Assembly: GCA_937901805.1 (NCBI GenBank)
Contig: CALDJI010000306.1
Location: forward strand, 1 to 9,781
Origin: an uncultured Clostridia bacterium
GTDB taxonomy: Bacteria > Bacillota > Clostridia > Oscillospirales > Ruminococcaceae
DNA: 9,781 nt
Direction: 5' to 3'
The notes below the pieces were generated by a model. That model ran no database searches. It saw only the letters and a list, made by a program, of their open reading frames with translations, and was not told the DNA's origin. Shown in pieces: positions 5,746-9,781 of this stretch. Positions within the stretch are counted from its first letter, which is position 1. Every line of letters starts with the position of its first letter. The position numbers were made by a program, and so were the translations under genes.

Positions 5746-6263
5746 TGAGATTGACTGTACGGGAAATCACCCTGTTCGGCGTGCTGGGCGCGATGATGTA
5801 TCTGTCGAAAATGCTGATGGAATTGCTTCCAAATGTCCATCTGCTGGGGACCTTTGTCATTGCCATAACGGTTGTATACCGGAAAAAGGCGCTCTATCCG
5901 ATTTATCTCTATGTATTGCTAAACGGCCTGTTTTCCGGGTTTGCAGCCTGGTGGGTACCCTACCTTTATCTTTGGACTGTTTTATGGGCAGCCGCCATGC
6001 TCCTGCCCCAAAATATGCCGAAAAAAATCAGACCCATCGTCTATATGTGCCTGTGTGCAGTCCATGGCTTTTTGTTTGGGACTCTCTATGCACCGGCTCA
6101 GGCACTGTTGTTCGGGCTGGATTTCTACCAAATGTGTGCCTGGATTCTCGCAGGTCTTCCCTGGGATTTCCTGCATGGTGTCAGCAATTTTTTCTGCGGC
6201 ATGTTAATTTGCCCGCTCATTTCCATTTTAAAGCGTTTCCAAAAACAGGCGTCCCCTCTTTAA
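5745..6263 (+). CDS. ECF transporter S component, probable cobalamin or B12-precursor type
   Basis: The 172-residue protein is almost wholly hydrophobic, with about five or six membrane segments (near 9-28, 32-46, 49-66, 70-87, 97-115 and 140-162) and short basic cytoplasmic ends, the size and layout of an ECF S component. Such proteins bind one vitamin with high affinity and associate with a shared EcfA-EcfA'-EcfT energy module, which is not encoded here. Control by the cobalamin riboswitch points to cobalamin, cobinamide or a lower-ligand precursor as substrate. B12-regulated S components such as CbrT and CblT are known, but which of these it matches cannot be decided by eye. The ATG overlaps the stop of the lipoprotein gene (TGATG at 5743-5747), so translation is probably coupled. 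A strong terminator follows. Confidence 0.82.
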   Translation: MRLTVREITLFGVLGAMMYLSKMLMELLPNVHLLGTFVIAITVVYRKKALYPIYLYVLLNGLFSGFAAWWVPYLYLWTVLWAAAMLLPQNMPKKIRPIVYMCLCAVHGFLFGTLYAPAQALLFGLDFYQMCAWILAGLPWDFLHGVSNFFCGMLICPLISILKRFQKQASPL

Positions 6264-6312
6264 TACTCTGTTTTGGAAAGTACGCCCTTTTTTCAGAATC
6301 CATCATCCAAAG

Positions 6313-6353
6313 AATCCCAGGAGCAGCTCTACAGAGCTGCTCCTGGGATTTTT
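6313..6353 (+). terminator. Terminator of the B12 uptake operon
   Basis: Arms 6313-6330 and 6333-6350 are perfectly complementary over 18 bases (AATCCCAGGAGCAGCTCT and its complement) and are followed by TTT beyond the stem's own TT. It is the most stable hairpin seen in the window and sits 50 bases after the S component stop. Confidence 0.95.
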
Positions 6354-6613
6354 CCTGCCCTATCCCCGTATAAACGCCCAAATTCCGGGGAAAATTCCTC
6401 CAGGATATCCTTTCCGGAAAGCCGCTGGAATCACATGGATCAAGAGGACTTCTCCTGCCCGTCCTCAAGCTGGGAATAGAAACAGCGCCCAACCGTATTC
6501 GCAAAGACGTCTTTCAGAAGACAAACCGCTTCCCTTCCATACGACCTTGAACTGGATTCCAATGGATCTGTTCCAAACCCTTCTGACACAGGGGTTATAG
6601 GAGGCCGCCCGTC
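6329..6613 (-). pseudogene. Probable decayed gene downstream of the S24 regulator
   Basis: This covers most of the 420-base gap 6264-6683. One minus-strand frame has 57 open codons between stops at 6614-6616 and 6440-6442, including REAVCLLKDVFANTVGR and FYSQLEDGQEKSS. The same frame, after a TGA and a second TGA, carries on with RLSGKDILEEFSPEFGRLYG up to a TAG at 6329-6331 inside the operon terminator. The codons look used on both sides of the stops. An ATG-led frame (from 6668: SLVFFANRMRRAASYN) may be the original N-terminus joined by a frameshift near 6590. No family is recognised. It could be a gene that once followed the regulator in the same transcript, or chance. Confidence 0.35.
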
Positions 6614-6683
6614 TCATCCTATTTGCAAAAAATACTAAGCTTTGAGGAATGGAAGTATTCTCCCTCATCTTCTGTACAGGGTA

Positions 6684-7427
6684 CTACTTCAATCTCCGGA
6701 TTTCTTTTATCTCCCCCAGGATTTCTCCCAGAGGTTCCAGCGTTTCTTCCATATAGACTTTTTTAGGAGGAGTTTTTCGGTTCAGTCCAGAAAGGTAACG
6801 CATTCCCTCCCGTTTTCTCTGTTTTCGTATCAGTAATTCTCCCTGATAAAGGAACGCACCCAAAAACCCTTCCCGAATATTTTTCTGTTTTACCGCCAAA
6901 ACCTGTCCGGGATAGTAAACCGGTGTCAAAGAGGAATCCTGAATTTTCACTGCAAAATCTGCCTGCAAAGCCCTTTCGTCCGCCTTTACCAGAAGTTCGC
7001 AAAATTCTGTCTGCGCCTTTTCTCTTGAAACAGTCAGACAGGGGAGCAGCAGGATCTCCCCATAGCTTTGCTGGCGTCTGTAAAATTTTGAAATAGAAAA
7101 GACTGTCCGCATAAGACTTGCCCTTATCGCCGGCGGACATTTTCTCAATTCCCCAATGAACGCCTGCTCCTCCGCACTCAGGAAAAATTTCTCATCTACC
7201 CTCTCGTCCTCCTGCAACCGAGGCGAAAAAGGCCCCTCTGTCAGCGCCTGTACCGGAATCTGAAAAGCCCCTGCAATCTTCATCATACTTTCCAGGGAAA
7301 CCCTCCGGGTTTCTCCGCTTAAAATTTTGTTGAGCGTTCCAACAGGAATTCCTGAACGCTTTGAGAGTTCGCTGGTTGTCATTGCCCGCTGTTTTTTCAA
7401 AAAAATAAGCTTCTCCCGAATATTCAT
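6684..7427 (-). CDS. Xre-family regulator with S24 (LexA/CI-like) C-terminal domain
   Basis: The 247-residue protein has an N-terminal HTH_3 DNA-binding domain (about 5-62: MTTSELSKRSGIPVGTLNKI) and a C-terminal S24 peptidase fold (about 150-215: DSSLTPVYYPGQVL then GAFLYQGELLIRKQ), the layout of phage CI and LexA-type repressors that self-cleave when RecA is activated. Ser166 aligns with the nucleophile. The catalytic lysine position of the GExxxK motif falls on Arg201, with Lys202 next to it, so self-cleavage is doubtful. The usual A-G cleavage dipeptide is not obvious in the linker; AGAF at 52-55 is inside the HTH. A G-rich AAGGGGCGGG before ATG 7427 serves as ribosome binding site. No other phage genes are nearby. 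It follows a small broken gene by 46 bases, perhaps on the same transcript. Targets are unknown; the TTGATCAA palindrome at 7445-7452, just upstream, is a possible site. Confidence 0.85.
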   Translation of the reverse strand: MNIREKLIFLKKQRAMTTSELSKRSGIPVGTLNKILSGETRRVSLESMMKIAGAFQIPVQALTEGPFSPRLQEDERVDEKFFLSAEEQAFIGELRKCPPAIRASLMRTVFSISKFYRRQQSYGEILLLPCLTVSREKAQTEFCELLVKADERALQADFAVKIQDSSLTPVYYPGQVLAVKQKNIREGFLGAFLYQGELLIRKQRKREGMRYLSGLNRKTPPKKVYMEETLEPLGEILGEIKEIRRLK

Positions 7428-7473
7428 ATTCCCGCCCCTTCTTCTTGATCAAACCAAAATGCTTTTTTACTTT

Positions 7474-7811
7474 CTACAACCCATTACACAGTTTGTGAAT
7501 CCTTCCTTTTTGAAACTCCTCCATTCCTCCGCCGTCATCATACCACGAATCGGCCATTTGGGGAACAAACAGCAACGCTTCCTTTACTCTCCCCAATATA
7601 GAGAAATCACTTTTTACTGTTTCAATCAAAATTTTGTCCCAGACCGTCTCTTGATTGCAGAAAAGCCTGTATAAAACCTGTTGTCTTTCTCCAGGATGCG
7701 TGAACTCCCTTTATTGTTTCCCACCTTGTAAACTTCCAGCAGCTCCTTCTGTTCTGTATCGCGCTTTATCATAATTCCCGTTTTCCGAAGTCCTGCTGAT
7801 TCAAATTTCAT
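7474..7811 (-). pseudogene. Small unidentified gene, apparently frameshifted
   Basis: An ATG-led frame from 7811 reads TGIMIKRDTEQKELLEVYK and then VGNNKG, and nominally ends at 7626. A second frame, open from 7710 down to TAG 7474-7476 (78 codons, no early ATG), carries clearly protein-like sequence: EFTHPGERQQVLYRLF, ETVWDKILIETVKSDFS, VPQMADSWYDDGGGMEEF and ending KLCNGL. Joining the frames near 7710 would give about 112 residues. The junction AATAAAGGGAG is not a classical X-XXY-YYZ slippery heptamer, so a mutation is likelier than programmed frameshifting. Upstream of ATG 7811 only a weak AGAAGAG is seen. The gene precedes the S24 regulator by 46 bases in the same direction and may once have shared its transcript. 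The family is not recognised. Confidence 0.5.
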
Positions 7812-7845
7812 TTTTTCTCTTCTGAAAGCTTTTGCTTTTGATGAA

Positions 7846-8007
7846 CTATACTGTTACTCTCGCCAGCATGATCATCACGAGACAGTCTTTCATACGGAGC
7901 AGTAATGCCATTACTCTATCTTTTTTTCTTCTCATACTGAATTCTTCAATTCCTATCCACTCCTTACGCACACAAAATATCACATCCTTTCGTTTTTTGG
8001 GGGACAT
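7846..8007 (-). CDS. Small basic hypothetical ORF (doubtful)
   Basis: An ATG at 8007 opens 53 codons on the minus strand, rich in Lys/Arg and Met (MSPKKRKDVIFCVRKEWIG to LLLRMKDCLVMIMLARVTV). It has no ribosome binding site upstream, although AAGGAGTGGATAGG occurs inside it. It points the same way as the broken gene and the S24 regulator. It may be a leader peptide, another fragment of a decayed gene, or chance. An equal-length frame on the other strand (7832-8017) lacks any ribosome binding site and looks less likely. Confidence 0.2.
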   Translation of the reverse strand: MSPKKRKDVIFCVRKEWIGIEEFSMRRKKDRVMALLLRMKDCLVMIMLARVTV

Positions 8008-8237
8008 GGATGATTAAAATTAATTTTCGGCTTAGAATCCTTAAAAAAGTTTAAATTTTCAACACAGATCCCACATTTTTTTCTTCTATAATTACTGTAG
8101 GTTTTTTCCAGTTCTTTTTATATCCTTTTTCAATTTCTATTCATATTGAAAATTATCCGATAAAAAGCACAAAAATACCCTATACTTTTTTTGCATTTAT
8201 GGGTTTTTACAGAATTTTTACGTTTATAATTGTATAC
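8008..8237. other. AT-rich intergenic region without a clear gene
   Basis: No gene is seen between the small minus-strand ORF and the glycosyltransferase promoter. The region holds a perfect 12-base palindrome AAAATTAATTTT (8016-8027) and an inverted repeat TTTTCAAT (8127-8134) / ATTGAAAA (8145-8152) with a ten-base loop, either of which could be a weak regulator site. TATAAT-like strings (near 8089 and 8225) lack a properly spaced -35 box. Confidence 0.4.
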
Positions 8238-8266
8238 TTGTAATATGAAAACCCGTATGGTAGAAT
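8238..8266 (+). promoter_or_regulatory. Promoter of the glycosyltransferase genes
   Basis: TTGTAA (8238-8243) is 17 bases from TAGAAT (8261-8266). It leaves a leader of about 65 bases before the ATG at 8338. A TATACT at 8233-8238 lacks a good -35 partner. Confidence 0.5.
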
Positions 8267-8337
8267 ATTACGCATATTAAAATTCGATGGTTATGCCTCA
8301 TTGAGTTTGATTCCAACAAAAAAGGAGGGGACTGCTG

Positions 8338-9111
8338 ATGGCGACGATTTCTGCCAGCATTGTTACATATAACAGCGCCGATGTGGTGGGGGACGCTCTT
8401 TCTAGTTTGCTTACACAGACAAAGGGCTTCCCCTTAACGGTGTATGCCGTAGACAACCATTCAACGGATAATACTCTCTCCATGATTGCAGAAAAATTTC
8501 CAGAAGTTATCCGCCTCCCCCAGGCAGATAACCTTGGGTTTGGGCACGGGCACAATCAGGTCATCCCTTTGCTCACTTCTGATTATCATGCCATTATCAA
8601 CCCGGATATTTCCTTTGATTTTGACGTTCTCTCCAAGCTGGTCAACTATTTGGAAGCACATCCGGATGTTGTTATGGCCACCCCGGCGATCTGCAATTTG
8701 GACGGAACCTTCCAGCGCGTGCCAAAGCGCCTTCCGACCTATCACTATATGGCTTCCGGTATGTTAGAACGATTCGGGGGGATCTTCCGCCGCTGGCGCG
8801 ATGAATATACCATGACCGGCGTAACATTTGACAAGCCTACTCCGATCGAGTTTTGTACAGGCTGTTTTTTTGTGATTCGCACTTCCGTATTCAAAGAACT
8901 CGGCGGGTTTGACGAGCAGTTTTTCATGTACTGCGAGGATGCGGATCTCTCCCGCAGGGCCGGCATGAAGGGAAAAATCATGTTTTTGCCGGATATCCGT
9001 ATCACCCATGAATGGGGACGCGCCAGCAGCAAACGCTGGAAATTTTTCAAAATCCATCTTCAGTCCCAGCATCTTTACTTCAAAAAATGGCGGAAACAGG
9101 CTTCCCGCTGA
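8338..9111 (+). CDS. GT2 family glycosyltransferase (rhamnosyltransferase-like)
   Basis: The 257-residue protein is a complete GT-A fold glycosyltransferase of family 2 with no membrane segment, likely acting at the inner face of the membrane on lipid-linked glycan. ISASIVTYNSADVV (4-17) starts the nucleotide-binding half, VDNHSTDNT (38-46) binds the nucleotide, and NPDISF (88-93) is the metal-binding DxD equivalent. EFCTGCFFVIR (171-181) and GGFDEQFFMYCEDADLSRR (189-207) are the acceptor and catalytic-base region typical of WbbL-type rhamnosyltransferases. HEWGRAS (225-231) follows. Length is on the short side but whole. AGGAGG lies nine bases before the ATG. It is followed after 15 bases by a second GT2 gene, so the two form the head of a surface polysaccharide operon. 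The sugar specificity is inferred only from resemblance. Confidence 0.92.
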   Translation: MATISASIVTYNSADVVGDALSSLLTQTKGFPLTVYAVDNHSTDNTLSMIAEKFPEVIRLPQADNLGFGHGHNQVIPLLTSDYHAIINPDISFDFDVLSKLVNYLEAHPDVVMATPAICNLDGTFQRVPKRLPTYHYMASGMLERFGGIFRRWRDEYTMTGVTFDKPTPIEFCTGCFFVIRTSVFKELGGFDEQFFMYCEDADLSRRAGMKGKIMFLPDIRITHEWGRASSKRWKFFKIHLQSQHLYFKKWRKQASR

Positions 9112-9126
9112 GAAATGGAGGATTGT

Positions 9127-9781
9127 ATGGAACAGAAACTCTCTCCAGACAGCCTTTCCCTCAGCGTGGCCATGGCCAGCTATAATGGGGAACGGTATAT
9201 TTCCCAACAGATAGATTCTATTCTCTCCCAGCTGCGCCCTCAGGATGAGCTTATCATCTCAGACGACGGCTCTACAGACAAAACCGTGGATATCATCCGA
9301 GGCTATGCGCAGACGGATTCCCGTATCAAACTTTTGCACGGACCCGGACAGGGAGTTATGAAGAATTTTGGACATGCACTTTCTGCATGCAGGGGGGATA
9401 TCCTCTGTCTTTGCGATCAGGATGATCTCTGGCATCCCGACAAAGTGGATTCCCTGCTGCAATGTTTTTGCTCCACAGGCGCTGTACTTGTCATGCACGA
9501 CGCCCGGATTGTCGATGCCGGCGGTCGGCCGCTGGCTCCCTCCTTTTTTGCGACACGGCATACAAAAGCGGGCTTTTTCAAGAACCTGTGGAAAAACAGT
9601 TATATTGGATGCTGTATGTCTTTTCGCAGGGAACTTCTGCGGATCATCCTCCCTATTCCTGAGGGGATTCCCATGCACGACCAGTTTATCGGCCTGCTGG
9701 CCGAACAGCAGGGCCATGTGGAGTTGATCCCCCGGCCGCTGATCGATTACAGGCGTCACGGAAACAACGTCAGCGGGGATC
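9127..9781 (+). CDS. GT2 family glycosyltransferase, 3' end beyond the window
   Basis: The first 218 residues are present and the frame is still open at the window edge. SVAMASYNGERYISQQIDSI (13-32), SDDGSTDKT (45-53) and CDQDDLWHPDK (96-106) are the nucleotide-binding and DxD motifs of a GT2 subfamily common in capsule and exopolysaccharide clusters. HDQFIGLLAEQQG and RRHGNNVSGD near the end are also typical of it. The start at 9127 has GGAGG five bases upstream. The 15-base gap after the preceding GT2 gene indicates co-transcription, and the two probably add successive sugars to the same repeat unit. The donor and acceptor cannot be told from the sequence. Confidence 0.92.
   Translation, partial: MEQKLSPDSLSLSVAMASYNGERYISQQIDSILSQLRPQDELIISDDGSTDKTVDIIRGYAQTDSRIKLLHGPGQGVMKNFGHALSACRGDILCLCDQDDLWHPDKVDSLLQCFCSTGAVLVMHDARIVDAGGRPLAPSFFATRHTKAGFFKNLWKNSYIGCCMSFRRELLRIILPIPEGIPMHDQFIGLLAEQQGHVELIPRPLIDYRRHGNNVSGD

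Noticed and set aside
7700..7720. Programmed -1 frameshift in the small gene upstream of the S24 regulator
   Set aside because: The local sequence AATAAAGGGAG has no X-XXY-YYZ heptamer in the reading frame and no evident downstream pseudoknot; simple mutation or a base-call error is more likely.
1..9781. CRISPR array, insertion sequence, integrase, or toxin-antitoxin pair
   Set aside because: No regularly spaced direct repeats, no transposase or recombinase motifs and no recognisable toxin were found. The ankyrin protein alone does not establish an immunity system.

Overview
The window looks like a low-to-moderate GC Clostridia (Firmicutes) chromosome, probably a gut-type Oscillospirales or Lachnospirales relative. 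The evidence is strong AGGAGG-type ribosome binding sites, vegetative TTGNNN-17-TATAAT promoters, a lipobox lipoprotein, a cobalamin riboswitch feeding an ECF S component, and an S9 peptidase and GT2 enzymes of clostridial type. No species can be named from the sequence alone.

Layout. (1) 1-650: a tRNA-Arg(CCG) with its own promoter and terminator, then a hairpin-rich non-coding block that carries a tRNA T-loop-like motif on the minus strand, bounded by terminators. (2) 635-2780: an AT-rich accessory patch with an intact GNAT acetyltransferase, an intact ankyrin-repeat protein and at least three coding remnants, one of them a frameshifted Xre-type HTH. It resembles a decayed insertion hotspot beside the tRNA gene. 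(3) 2783-4910: a higher-GC, monocistronic S9 family serine peptidase with its own promoter and terminator. (4) 5015-6353: the functional centrepiece, a promoter, a cobalamin riboswitch, a DUF4430 (transcobalamin C-domain-like) lipoprotein, an overlapping ECF S component and a strong terminator. (5) 6329-8007: minus-strand genes and remnants, namely an Xre-S24 (LexA/CI-like) regulator preceded by a small frameshifted gene, with apparent coding debris downstream and one tiny doubtful ORF upstream. (6) 8238-9781: a promoter and two tandem GT2 glycosyltransferases, the second running off the window, which look like the start of a surface-polysaccharide locus.

How the parts work together. The best-supported system is the B12-controlled pair. 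When cobalamin is scarce the riboswitch should allow synthesis of a membrane-anchored, possibly corrinoid-capturing lipoprotein and a translationally coupled S component, which would use the shared EcfA-EcfA'-EcfT module encoded elsewhere. A dedicated capture lipoprotein is unusual for an ECF importer. The remaining genes look like independent units: a peptidase, an orphan phage-type regulator, accessory genes, and glycan assembly. I saw no CRISPR array, no recognisable insertion sequence and no rRNA.
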